DNA from: Christensenellaceae bacterium
Lineage (GTDB): Bacteria; Bacillota; Clostridia; Christensenellales; DTU072
Reading direction: 5' to 3'
Assembly (NCBI GenBank): GCA_031260775.1
Contig: JAISKW010000145.1
Location: forward strand, 1 to 25,548
Length of the DNA: 25,548 nucleotides
Each line of letters opens with the position of its first letter. Positions within the stretch are counted from its first letter, which is position 1. The position numbers were made by a program, and so were the translations under genes. The notes beneath the pieces are model-generated. The model searched no databases. It saw only the letters and a list, made by a program, of their open reading frames with translations, and was not told the origin of the DNA. Below, piece after piece: positions 1-7,240 of the stretch.

Positions 1-1
1 G

Positions 2-949
2 AACGGCTTCTTCGGCGTTGCGCCGGGCACGAACGCTCTTACGAACCCCAACGCGTTAACGAGCGCGAGCAAGGACACCTTATTCACGAACGTTATGTAT
101 AACCCCAAAAACAACACCGTTTGGTGGGAAGGTTTGGACAAATATCAGCCCGGTGACCCCAACAAGCAATCGTGGTGGGACAAGCCCGCCGAGGCAATCG
201 ATTGGAAAGGCAACCCGTGGAAAGCAACCGACATCGATGCCGCTACCGGCAAACCGGTAAAAGGCGCGCACCCGAACAGCCGTTTCACCGCTCCCACGCG
301 TAACTGCCCTTGCCTTTCGACCGAGTTCGAGGCAAAAAAGGGCGTACCGATTAGCGCGATGATTTTCGGCGGTCGCCGTGCAAAGGCCGCGCCGCTCGTG
401 TATCAGTCGTTTGACTGGAAGCACGGCGTATTCGTCGGCGCAACAATGGCTTCCGAAACGACCGCCGCCGCTACCGGCGCAGTCGGTGTTGTCCGTCACG
501 ACCCTATGGCTATGCTCCCGTTCTGCGGCTACCATATGTGCGATTACTTCCAACATTGGCTGGATATGGGCAAAAAGTGCAAAACAAACGCGCCTAAAAT
601 ATTCAACGTTAACTGGTTCCGTACCGACGCAAACGGCGACTTTATTTGGCCCGGCTACGGCGACAATATGCGCGTACTCGATTGGATTATCCGCCGCTGC
701 GAGGACACCGTTGACGCCCGTTCGACTGCTATCGGGTTCCTCCCCTACGCCAAGGATATCAACATCGAAGGTATTGCGAACTTCTCAATCGAGCAGCTCG
801 CATCTATCCTTGACGTTGAGAAAAAGGTTTGGAAAGCCGAGGTCAAAGATATCAAGGCCTATTTCGCTAACACTTTCGGCGACCGCCTCCCGCGCGAGCT
901 TAAGATTCAGCTAAACAAACTCAACAAGAGAGTTAACGAGATAGAATAG
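2..949 (+). CDS. pckG: Phosphoenolpyruvate carboxykinase (GTP), C-terminal part, 5' truncated by window edge
   Basis: This is the last 315 codons of GTP-dependent PEP carboxykinase, which interconverts oxaloacetate + GTP and phosphoenolpyruvate + CO2 + GDP in the cytosol. The reading frame is open from base 2, so the gene starts outside the window; the family is about 600 residues, so roughly half is present. Family motifs seen in order are GFFGVAPGT, ISAMIFGGRR (substrate-binding arginine region), the SFDWKHGVFVGATM block, SETTAAATG, RHDPMAMLPFCGYH, and NWFRTDANGDFIWPGYGDN. The last is the guanine-binding segment, with the aromatic positions and the Asn kept. The kinase P-loop and reactive-cysteine segment lie upstream of the window. 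The ATP-type PckA has different motifs, so the assignment is secure. The gene ends in TAG seven bases before a long hairpin. Confidence 0.97.
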   Translation, partial: NGFFGVAPGTNALTNPNALTSASKDTLFTNVMYNPKNNTVWWEGLDKYQPGDPNKQSWWDKPAEAIDWKGNPWKATDIDAATGKPVKGAHPNSRFTAPTRNCPCLSTEFEAKKGVPISAMIFGGRRAKAAPLVYQSFDWKHGVFVGATMASETTAAATGAVGVVRHDPMAMLPFCGYHMCDYFQHWLDMGKKCKTNAPKIFNVNWFRTDANGDFIWPGYGDNMRVLDWIIRRCEDTVDARSTAIGFLPYAKDINIEGIANFSIEQLASILDVEKKVWKAEVKDIKAYFANTFGDRLPRELKIQLNKLNKRVNEIE

Positions 950-955
950 TGTTTT

Positions 956-1005
956 TGCGGGGAGGGGGGATGCTTTTTAGTGAAAAAGCAATTCCCCTCC
1001 CCGCA
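956..1005. terminator. Long GC-rich hairpin between convergent genes
   Basis: Two 23-base arms (956-978 and 983-1005) pair almost perfectly around a 4-base loop (AGTG); only about three central positions mismatch. The hairpin lies between the 3' ends of pckG (949) and the minus-strand gene ending at 1053, so it probably ends transcription from both sides. Neither strand has a clean T-run after the stem, so it is not a textbook intrinsic terminator. It may act as a 3'-end stabiliser or be a copy of an interspersed element; see the similar right arm near 3975-3990. Confidence 0.6.
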
Positions 1006-1052
1006 CTACAACCTTGCAATATCACCTAACAACATTTTGTAATCGTAATCGC

Positions 1053-3188
1053 TCAATCCCCACGCTTCGGTAACTCTGCACCTATGCCCGTTATCGCGCC
1101 GACCTTTTCCGCTTGCTTGACCTTACCTAACGCTATGTCCGCTTTCTCTTGCTTTGCCTGACGTACCGCTCTCGCATACGCTCTGTAATACTCTTCCTCT
1201 TCCGGATTGTCTTTCCATAACTGCCATAACTGCTGTAAACTCATATTGTCTACACCTAACTCCTTTCTACGTGCTTCGCTACGCTCACGCCGAATTTCAC
1301 GCGCTTTCATTTGTCTAAGTGATAACTCATTCTCTGCTTTGCGCTCTTCCTCTTCTACACGTGCCGCTTCCTCCCATTCGTCCGATTGCTCAAATACATC
1401 ACCGTGCTGATTTACTGTGTCGCTAACGTCTTTATCACTAAGACTTATTATCTTGTTGTAATTATGTTGTGCATATAACATTCCCCTGCTCAATACCCTC
1501 GGCTTATAATCCTTGCACTCCGACAATACTACACCGCTCTCACGCAACTTCAATAATGACCCGTCACCAAACATCGTGCCGTAATTCTCTAATAACTTCG
1601 GCAACTCCACAATATGCTCCTTGCGCACATTGTATGTATGCTTGCTCGCAACAACTCCCTCAAAATCGTCCGTTTCATAATAATACACATCACCCATAAT
1701 CACGCTGTAACGCTTCTTTGCTCTGTGGTCATTCCGCTCTGTATACTCGTCAAAACTACGGTACAACTTGCGCCCTTTTAACTCTGTTTCTGCTTTGCGC
1801 TCTCCTACCTCACTTTTTACATACTCACCGCTTTTCGGGGGTATACCTACAATCACACCGAACTGCTTGTATATCCTACCCAACTTCTGAAATATACCTT
1901 GAAAATCGTCGCTGTTCGTTTCCTCATTGTGCGCCCAAATAATGTAACTCGTTTCCTCTGACACCTCTCCTGTCTTTTCGTATTTATATAACCCCGTTAC
2001 TTCTTGATACTCGTATTGATTATGCTCTATCCAACGCAATAATGTTTGATTATTGTTGCTGTTATACTTGTCAAACGATAATTTGCTGTCTAACGCTTCC
2101 CACACTTCATACCCAACAAAACCGCTTATGATTGCAAACTGATTTTTCTTCGCTCTCGCTAGAAAATCCTCCGCTAAACTCTGTCTTACGCTTATTGCAT
2201 ATCTACCCCTTTGTCTTAACTTATCGTCCGATTGCTCGAATATATTTCCCTTTTGCTCTACTCGATAATCTACATCCGTAATATCCTCAATGCTATAGCC
2301 ACCACTCTTTTTTATTCCCCTCAACCGCCCTAAACTTGCCGCATGTGTAGCTGTGAAACCACACACCCAATTTGCGCTTAATTCCGCACTCTGTGTAAAT
2401 AACTTGCCTTTAACCCTCTCTTTGTTCTCGTCCGTAATGAACTCAAACCTCTTGCTCTTTTTCTTTCTTAACTCCATATAACCAACATCTCCCTTACCGC
2501 TATCTTTTCTTTCTCCCCTTGCAACATCGTCCAAACTATCCCTATAGGCTTCTTCTATTGCTAAACGCTCTTTGATATATTCGTCAGTAATATACTCTGC
2601 ATCAATATTACCTATGTACTTTTTACGATATACTGGCTTATCTACAAACGGGTTATCTGTGCTATACAAATATGCACCTTTCCCCGCTTCCATAATGATA
2701 TATGCAAACTGTTGAAAATATGCCGCCCTATCCCTAATATAATCTCTAAACTGAACAGGATCTGCGTATTCCTCTTGATCTCTACCTATGATTGTATAAC
2801 TTTCCTCTACCTCTGTTTTGTCCTTGTTCGGATACTTATATCCCCCTCGATTAGTTATATAACTGTACCCAACTATTCTACCTAACTCTTCCTTCAACTC
2901 CTTGCGCTGACGATTGTTCTTTTCCCTATTCTCTCTATTCACCTGCTCGTCATCCGTTTCTGGGTACACAGCATTATCCGCGCTTAATATGGCTATACTG
3001 TACTTTGTACTATTTGCTATCAACTTCTTTAATGAACTTTGGTCTACGCGCTGTATATATACAACCTCTTGCCCTTCCTTAAACTTACTTAACCTATCTT
3101 GAAAATTACTGTATGTTTCTAACACACTGTAATATTCCTCTTGTTTCGCTTGCAAAACTTCCCAATCTCGTTCGTTTTGATTATTCAT
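1053..3188 (-). CDS. Unrecognised 711-residue protein with a duplicated domain; likely acquired by transfer
   Basis: I do not recognise the whole protein. Two segments, about residues 50-176 and 338-460, share one pattern: a hydrophobic strand ending in Ser (IAILSAD / FAIISGF), an Asn/Arg-rich helix (RQRKELKEEL / NNQTLLRWI), GYSY or QYEY, then TNRGGYKYP / TGLYKYE, then EESYTII / ETSYIIW, and a last strand FAYIIMEAGKGAYLYS / FGVIVGIPPKSGEYVKS. This resembles the DUF3293-like domain seen in phage and mobile-element proteins, judged from memory of the pattern. A motif G-N/D-I/V-FEQSD follows each unit (residues 314 and 596). The C-terminal 100 residues are highly charged and probably coiled. There is no signal peptide or membrane segment. 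Serine is mostly AGT and isoleucine often ATA, against frequent TCG and ATT/ATC in neighbours. The start at 3188 has an AAGGAG SD 11 bases upstream. Confidence 0.85.
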   Translation of the reverse strand: MNNQNERDWEVLQAKQEEYYSVLETYSNFQDRLSKFKEGQEVVYIQRVDQSSLKKLIANSTKYSIAILSADNAVYPETDDEQVNRENREKNNRQRKELKEELGRIVGYSYITNRGGYKYPNKDKTEVEESYTIIGRDQEEYADPVQFRDYIRDRAAYFQQFAYIIMEAGKGAYLYSTDNPFVDKPVYRKKYIGNIDAEYITDEYIKERLAIEEAYRDSLDDVARGERKDSGKGDVGYMELRKKKSKRFEFITDENKERVKGKLFTQSAELSANWVCGFTATHAASLGRLRGIKKSGGYSIEDITDVDYRVEQKGNIFEQSDDKLRQRGRYAISVRQSLAEDFLARAKKNQFAIISGFVGYEVWEALDSKLSFDKYNSNNNQTLLRWIEHNQYEYQEVTGLYKYEKTGEVSEETSYIIWAHNEETNSDDFQGIFQKLGRIYKQFGVIVGIPPKSGEYVKSEVGERKAETELKGRKLYRSFDEYTERNDHRAKKRYSVIMGDVYYYETDDFEGVVASKHTYNVRKEHIVELPKLLENYGTMFGDGSLLKLRESGVVLSECKDYKPRVLSRGMLYAQHNYNKIISLSDKDVSDTVNQHGDVFEQSDEWEEAARVEEEERKAENELSLRQMKAREIRRERSEARRKELGVDNMSLQQLWQLWKDNPEEEEYYRAYARAVRQAKQEKADIALGKVKQAEKVGAITGIGAELPKRGD

Positions 3189-3199
3189 ATTTGTTTTAA

Positions 3200-3227
3200 C
3201 TCCTTGTTTGTTGACAAAACTATTGTA
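3200..3227 (-). promoter_or_regulatory. Extended -10 and SD of the 711-residue gene
   Basis: On the minus strand TG-A-TACAAT (the hexamer occupies 3227-3222) is a good extended -10 element. AAGGAG follows at 3205-3200, 11 bases before the ATG. No convincing -35 is visible at normal spacing, as expected for an extended -10 promoter. This SD-led arrangement differs from most native genes in the window. Confidence 0.5.
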
Positions 3228-3300
3228 TCACGCCCTCTTTTCAAAACGCTTCGTCTACTACAATTTTGCTACATCTATATGGTTTATTTGGAGTTTTCCG

Positions 3301-3861
3301 CTATTTACTTCTGACTTTATAGTTTTTCTTGCCTAATTTCGCTTGCAGTTTTTCGAAATATGCAACGGAGGCGGAGGAATCGAAGGTTGATTTATCGACA
3401 ATGTAGCCGACAGAGCCGATGCGGAAAAGGAAATAAAATTTGGGGGTTTCGATGACCTTTGAAATACTCGTCAGCGGTGCGACGTCCTCGCCGCTTTTAC
3501 CGGTTGCAAGATAGATTTCGGATTTCAAGGAGCCCTCATAAAACTCGTACAAGAAATAACTTTCGTCGGTTTGCCCGTTTTTTTCGCGCACTTTTTTGAG
3601 GTTTCTCTTCAAAAGCACGTTTTTCAGCAAAAAAACAAGAAAGAGTATTATAATTCCGCCGATAAGCAGACCTAAACTTGAGGTGTTTATTTCCTCCTTA
3701 TTCAGGCTTGGGACGAAAAGAACCATGCCGAAAACGGTAAACATTAAACCGACGATAGTCAGCACGCTGAGCATCTGCGCAAGTAACGCCTTGTTAAATT
3801 CGTAGTTAGCCTCAAACGTATTTTGTGTACGGTTTGTGAATAAAATCTCTTTTTCGTCCAT
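3301..3861 (-). CDS. YcxB-like small membrane protein
   Basis: A 186-residue protein with two hydrophobic segments (about 29-50 and 62-84), a basic linker KNVLLKRNLKK, and a soluble C-terminal domain (about 102-178). The C-terminal pattern YEFYEGSLKSE..., SISKVIETPKFYFLFRI, YIVDKSTF and a closing FEKLQAKLGKK fits the YcxB-like family, a PH-like cytoplasmic domain next to a pair of membrane helices. No biochemical role is established for the family. The ATG at 3861 has no SD. A -35/-10 pair ends six bases upstream of it, so it is probably transcribed alone and leaderless. It lies downstream of ruvC but is separated by about 140 bases. Confidence 0.75.
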   Translation of the reverse strand: MDEKEILFTNRTQNTFEANYEFNKALLAQMLSVLTIVGLMFTVFGMVLFVPSLNKEEINTSSLGLLIGGIIILFLVFLLKNVLLKRNLKKVREKNGQTDESYFLYEFYEGSLKSEIYLATGKSGEDVAPLTSISKVIETPKFYFLFRIGSVGYIVDKSTFDSSASVAYFEKLQAKLGKKNYKVRSK

Positions 3862-3867
3862 ACGCTA

Positions 3868-3896
3868 ATTTTATCTTGCTTTCTTATAAAGGTAAA
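3868..3896 (-). promoter_or_regulatory. Promoter abutting the YcxB-like start codon
   Basis: On the minus strand TTTACC (3896-3891), a 17-base spacer, then TAAAAT (3873-3868), then six bases (TAGCGT) and ATG. Transcription would be expected to start at or within a base of the start codon, giving a leaderless mRNA. Confidence 0.55.
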
Positions 3897-3897
3897 T

Positions 3898-3929
3898 CTC
3901 TTTTGTTAAAGACGAACGCTCTTGTTAAA
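3898..3929. repeat. Short direct repeat upstream of the YcxB-like promoter
   Basis: CTCTTTTGTTAAA (3898-3910) and CTCTTGTTAAA (3919-3929) are near-identical copies about two helical turns apart, just upstream of the -35 element at 3891-3896. They could be a tandem regulator site; this is suggestive only. Confidence 0.35.
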
Positions 3930-3959
3930 CGCAATTAACGGGAGCGGCAACTGCGTTGC

Positions 3960-3991
3960 ATTCTGCGCGAAGAAGCAGAATCCCCTCCCCC
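3960..3991. repeat. Intergenic hairpin with pyrimidine-rich tail, possible interspersed element
   Basis: ATTCTGC (3960-3966) and GCAGAAT (3975-3981) form a perfect 7-bp stem with an 8-base loop, followed on the + strand by CCCCTCCCCC. The right side resembles the right arm of the hairpin at 983-1004 (AAGCAATTCCCCTCCCCG), suggesting a repeated intergenic element. It lies just downstream of ruvC on the minus strand but lacks a T-run, so its role as a terminator is doubtful. Confidence 0.35.
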
Positions 3992-4004
3992 GAAGAACTC
4001 ACGT

Positions 4005-4484
4005 CTAAAGCATTTTTGTGTTTGTCTGCGCGTGAGTGAGAGCGCACGCGAGCGCGTCGGCGGCGTCGTCGGGCTTAGGGATTTCGGGGAGGTGCAAAAC
4101 CATTTTAACCATTTGTTGAATTTGGTTTTTATCGGCGCGCCCGTAACCGGTTAAGGAGAGCTTAATTTGAATGGGAGTGTACTCGAAAAGCGGAATGCTT
4201 GCACGCTCAACGGTGACGAGAACGACTCCGCGAGCCTCGGCAACCATTATGGCGGTTTTTTGGTTAGTGTTAAAGAAAAGCTCCTCGATTGCAACCGCGT
4301 CGGGGGAGTATTTGGCGAGTAATTCCTCGATTTTTTCGGCAATAAACTTGAGGCGTTCGGGAAAACGGTCGGTTTTTGGCGTGATTATCGCCCCGTTTTC
4401 GATGTGAGCGCATACGCCCCGCTCCTTTTTTATAACCCCGTAGCCGAGCGTGCCGTAGCCGGGGTCGATGCCTAAAATAATCAT
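4005..4484 (-). CDS. ruvC: Crossover junction endodeoxyribonuclease RuvC
   Basis: A 159-residue RuvC, the dimeric nuclease that cuts Holliday junctions with symmetric nicks during recombination and repair in the cytosol. The N-terminal GIDPG motif supplies catalytic Asp7, IEELFF supplies Glu67, and PDDAADALACALTH supplies Asp140 and Asp143, so the full acidic tetrad is present. Length is normal for the family. ruvA and ruvB do not follow. The start at 4484 gives the canonical MIILGIDPG beginning. It is odd that the ATG lies only eight bases after the T-tract of an intrinsic terminator (4493-4523), with only a weak TTGGA as SD and no promoter between, so expression should depend on read-through. 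Confidence 0.97.
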   Translation of the reverse strand: MIILGIDPGYGTLGYGVIKKERGVCAHIENGAIITPKTDRFPERLKFIAEKIEELLAKYSPDAVAIEELFFNTNQKTAIMVAEARGVVLVTVERASIPLFEYTPIQIKLSLTGYGRADKNQIQQMVKMVLHLPEIPKPDDAADALACALTHAQTNTKML

Positions 4485-4492
4485 TTTCCAAG

Positions 4493-4523
4493 AAAAAAGG
4501 ACGGAGGATGTTCTCCGTCCTTT
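4493..4523 (-). terminator. Intrinsic terminator between the CvpA-like gene and ruvC
   Basis: On the minus strand GGACGGAG pairs with CTCCGTCC around a 6-base loop (4499-4520), extended by AAA/TTT pairs, and runs into six T (4498-4493). It starts nine bases after the CvpA-like stop codon. A clear Rho-independent terminator, unusual only in ending eight bases before the ruvC start. Confidence 0.85.
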
Positions 4524-4532
4524 AATATTTGA

Positions 4533-7049
4533 TTAGTCCTCAAAGCTTTCGTTGTACTCGATAAAGAGCGCGCGGATTCTTTCGTACTCCTCGGTCTTGT
4601 CGGGGTCGGAGGTAATCTTCGCGTCTATTTGCTCGTTGAAGGTCGCGAGGTCATCGGCGGAAAGTCCGATACCTATGCCCGTCTCGGAGGACTTATTCGA
4701 AAGGTTTTCCTCAACATAATCAAGAATGAAAGGGTCGGCAAGCTCGTCAATCAGGGCGGAGGCATCCTCGACGGACATAGGTCCTTTGTCGGTTTCGGTG
4801 CCGTTTTGCACGGCCTTTGCGTAGTTCGATGCGTTTTGGATTTTCTTTATCGCGCGGATTGACTGCGTTAACGTGCCGATTGCGTCGTCACTCTCGGAAA
4901 GCGAGGGGATAAACGAAACGACAAGTTTGTTTGAAATGTTAACAAAGTTGCCGGTTGAGTTGTCGCGAATTTTGTTTAAGGCGGCAATCATATCGTCATA
5001 TTGCGAGACGTCGTCGTCCGCCGAAAGGTCGTCAACATTTGCAAATGCATCCTCGTAGCCGTCTTTGTCATTGAAAAGGGTTACGAACGCGCCGATAGCG
5101 ACTTTGTTTTGCGCAACGCCGATGTTCCAACTGCCGTCGGGGTTTTTCAACAATTCGTCGTCAATGCCCTCGATGTCCATGTTCTTGAGCATATAACCCA
5201 TTATGGCGTCAAGCGATTGAGGGAAGCCCGATTCGGTGCCTAAAGCCTCAACCTTGGTGATTAACGAAACGATTTTGTCCTCGCTCGCGCTTATGTTGCC
5301 CTCCTCAAGATTTACGCCCTTGAAGGTGTGTAAAATGTCGAACAAAGCCACAAAGTTTACCTTGTCAAGGTGAATCGAACCGCGGGGAATTCCGATACTG
5401 TCGAACGTCTCCTGCAGCATATTGTCGCGGAGTCCGTCCAAAAGCACCTTTACGTTCGTGCCGTCCTTGCCGCCCTTTATTAATTGAAGGTCAAGCAGAA
5501 GGTTTAACGCGTTGCCTAATTGCTCGTCGATTACCGATGTGTCCGATTCCATTTCCATATACGCCGTGAAGTCGGGCGCGCCGTCTTCCCCTTTAGGGAA
5601 AAGCGCGAGGGCGGTTTTCATGGATTTGAGTGCGGCGGCAAAAGCTGACTTTTCGGCATCCCAGTCGATGTCGGCGGAGGTGAATTTGGAGTATTCGGCA
5701 TTCTCGTCCTCGGTAATTGCGCCGAACGCTTCGGGAATCATATCGTTAAAAACATAAACTAACGCCTCGCGCATAAGAATCGCCGTCATTGCGTTTGCAA
5801 CGTCGTCGATTGTTTTATCGCTGAACGAATCCACCATTTCGAACGGGTCGGAGGACGTTTCCGATTCGATACCCACAAAGGAGTCTAAAAATCCGTCGTT
5901 GATAAGGTCGATAAATACCGGTTTAAGAAGTTTAAGGTCGTTTGCGACGCCTTTCAAAAGTCCTTGGCTTTTGTACGCCTTAACTATGTTATTAAGAAGC
6001 GTTGTCAGTTCGTCGGGCTCGGAAGCCTCGCCGTTTTCGTCCTTAGTCCCTAAAAGGTCGTTAATGACTTTGTCGTCGGCAGTCGCGACGTCGGCAATTG
6101 CGTTAAGAAGATTGTTGTCTAACAGGTTAATAATGGGAGTGAATATCGCGTCGACAACCGCCGACAAGTCCTCTCTTGTCGCCGTGCCTTCATCGATTGC
6201 GTCAACAGTAACCTTAATTTCGGAATATTTAGGTAAAATTGCAATGATTTCGCCGATAAGGTCAATCCCGTCGGAAATGTTTGTTTTGTTTTTGCCGTCG
6301 TTGAATTTGTAGGTGGTTGCTCCGTTGTAGGCGGCACGCTGCGCCCAACCGATGAATACGCCGGGGGCGGAGCTGTTGTAAAGAGCCCTTGATGTTTTTA
6401 AGGACTTGTCTATTTCGTCCTTTTGCGCGGCGGTCAACGGTTCTTCGTTTTGGTCGTCGTATATTGCCGCAACGGCGTCGCCGTTACCGCCGAGCGAATC
6501 GTATATGGTATTTGAAAAGCTGCCCAAAAGCGCAAACAGCATCAAAGGAATAATCAGTACGATTGCGCCGTGTATAACGCCTATGCCCGCGCCGCCTAAA
6601 ACACGGAATAAAGGGCGTTGAACGCCTTTTTTGTGCTTAAATTTGCCTTTTTTGAACAAGATATTTGCGATAATAATGTATACGAGCCAAAAAACAAAGC
6701 GGTACACCGCATAGAGTACGAACAAGAAGAATATGCCCGCAAAAATTACGGCAATGCCGACGTTGTTCGAAATGAGCGTGCCTGTGCCGGCGGGTAAATT
6801 TTCAAGCGACTCGCCGAAGCTGTTAATTGCCGCCTTCAAAATTGCCGTTAATATCGCGGGGGTTGTTACGACCGCAAGGATAAGCGCAAGCAAAACCGAG
6901 CCGGTTTTTACAGCCTGACGCTCCAATCCGCGCCGCGACCCCTTGAACGCTTGGTACGCAAGCACCGCGAAAAACAAAAGCGATATAACTATGTTGAATA
7001 CAAGAACATATTTGTCCGCTTGTCCCATAACATCAAGAATTTCTTTCAT
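4533..7049 (-). CDS. CvpA-like membrane protein with a very large extra domain
   Basis: An 838-residue protein. The first ~180 residues carry four hydrophobic segments (about 14-34, 50-72, 97-131, 150-176) with the FKGSRRGLERQAVKTG loop and the RVLGGAGIGVIHGAIVL segment, which fits the CvpA / colicin V production family; typical members are 160-250 residues. The remaining ~650 residues form an acidic, mostly helical-looking region without a motif I know (many Asp/Glu/Ser/Leu, few Cys or Trp). It may lie outside the cell or in the cytosol, depending on topology. The start at 7049 is supported by GAAGG six bases upstream. It follows thyA but after a terminator, and ends at its own terminator. 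CvpA proteins in general have no agreed biochemical function. Confidence 0.75.
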   Translation of the reverse strand: MKEILDVMGQADKYVLVFNIVISLLFFAVLAYQAFKGSRRGLERQAVKTGSVLLALILAVVTTPAILTAILKAAINSFGESLENLPAGTGTLISNNVGIAVIFAGIFFLFVLYAVYRFVFWLVYIIIANILFKKGKFKHKKGVQRPLFRVLGGAGIGVIHGAIVLIIPLMLFALLGSFSNTIYDSLGGNGDAVAAIYDDQNEEPLTAAQKDEIDKSLKTSRALYNSSAPGVFIGWAQRAAYNGATTYKFNDGKNKTNISDGIDLIGEIIAILPKYSEIKVTVDAIDEGTATREDLSAVVDAIFTPIINLLDNNLLNAIADVATADDKVINDLLGTKDENGEASEPDELTTLLNNIVKAYKSQGLLKGVANDLKLLKPVFIDLINDGFLDSFVGIESETSSDPFEMVDSFSDKTIDDVANAMTAILMREALVYVFNDMIPEAFGAITEDENAEYSKFTSADIDWDAEKSAFAAALKSMKTALALFPKGEDGAPDFTAYMEMESDTSVIDEQLGNALNLLLDLQLIKGGKDGTNVKVLLDGLRDNMLQETFDSIGIPRGSIHLDKVNFVALFDILHTFKGVNLEEGNISASEDKIVSLITKVEALGTESGFPQSLDAIMGYMLKNMDIEGIDDELLKNPDGSWNIGVAQNKVAIGAFVTLFNDKDGYEDAFANVDDLSADDDVSQYDDMIAALNKIRDNSTGNFVNISNKLVVSFIPSLSESDDAIGTLTQSIRAIKKIQNASNYAKAVQNGTETDKGPMSVEDASALIDELADPFILDYVEENLSNKSSETGIGIGLSADDLATFNEQIDAKITSDPDKTEEYERIRALFIEYNESFED

Positions 7050-7054
7050 CGTTT

Positions 7055-7084
7055 ACCTTCATAAATATATGCGCGCTGCGCGCA
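7055..7084 (-). promoter_or_regulatory. Leader of the CvpA-like gene: palindrome, -10-like hexamer and SD
   Basis: TGCGCGC-T-GCGCGCA (7070-7084) is a perfect 15-base palindrome directly upstream of TATATT (minus strand 7069-7064); GAAGG (7060-7056) follows, six bases before the ATG. If TATATT is the -10, the palindrome fills the spacer and would suit an operator. No good -35 is visible, so the promoter itself is tentative. Confidence 0.4.
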
Positions 7085-7173
7085 CGATACATTACGGGTT
7101 AATCATAACACGCAGGGGAGAATTATGAAAGAATGGGAAATTTTAGGTGTGAATATTTTGCAGGAACAACTAC

Positions 7174-7211
7174 AAAAAACGGGCGTTGACAGTCGCGCAG
7201 AATGACAACGC
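7174..7211 (-). terminator. Intrinsic terminator downstream of thyA
   Basis: On the minus strand GCGTTGTCA (7211-7203) pairs with TGTCAACGC (7191-7183), eight of nine positions, and is followed by CCG and six T (7179-7174). Flanking GGGC/GCCC can extend an alternative stem. It sits 30 bases after the thyA stop. Confidence 0.75.
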
Positions 7212-7240
7212 GATTGCCCGCCTCCATAAAAACGCCTTTT

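Noticed and set aside
80..556. 158-residue minus-strand ORF opposite pckG
   Set aside because: The + strand has unmistakable PEP carboxykinase motifs through this whole stretch.
1053..3188. Whole prophage or integrative element around the foreign-looking gene
   Set aside because: No integrase, tRNA, attachment-site repeats or other phage genes are present; the flanking genes are ordinary.
3211..3216. TTGACA on the + strand as a forward promoter -35
   Set aside because: No -10 at suitable spacing and no + strand gene follows; it lies in the leader of the minus-strand gene.
7125..7205. Small + strand ORF of 26 codons (starts MKEWEILGV) with GGGGAG four bases before ATG, between thyA and the CvpA-like gene
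   Set aside because: Its 3' end lies in the thyA terminator hairpin (7174-7211), it has no promoter and no recognisable features, so chance is the simpler explanation.
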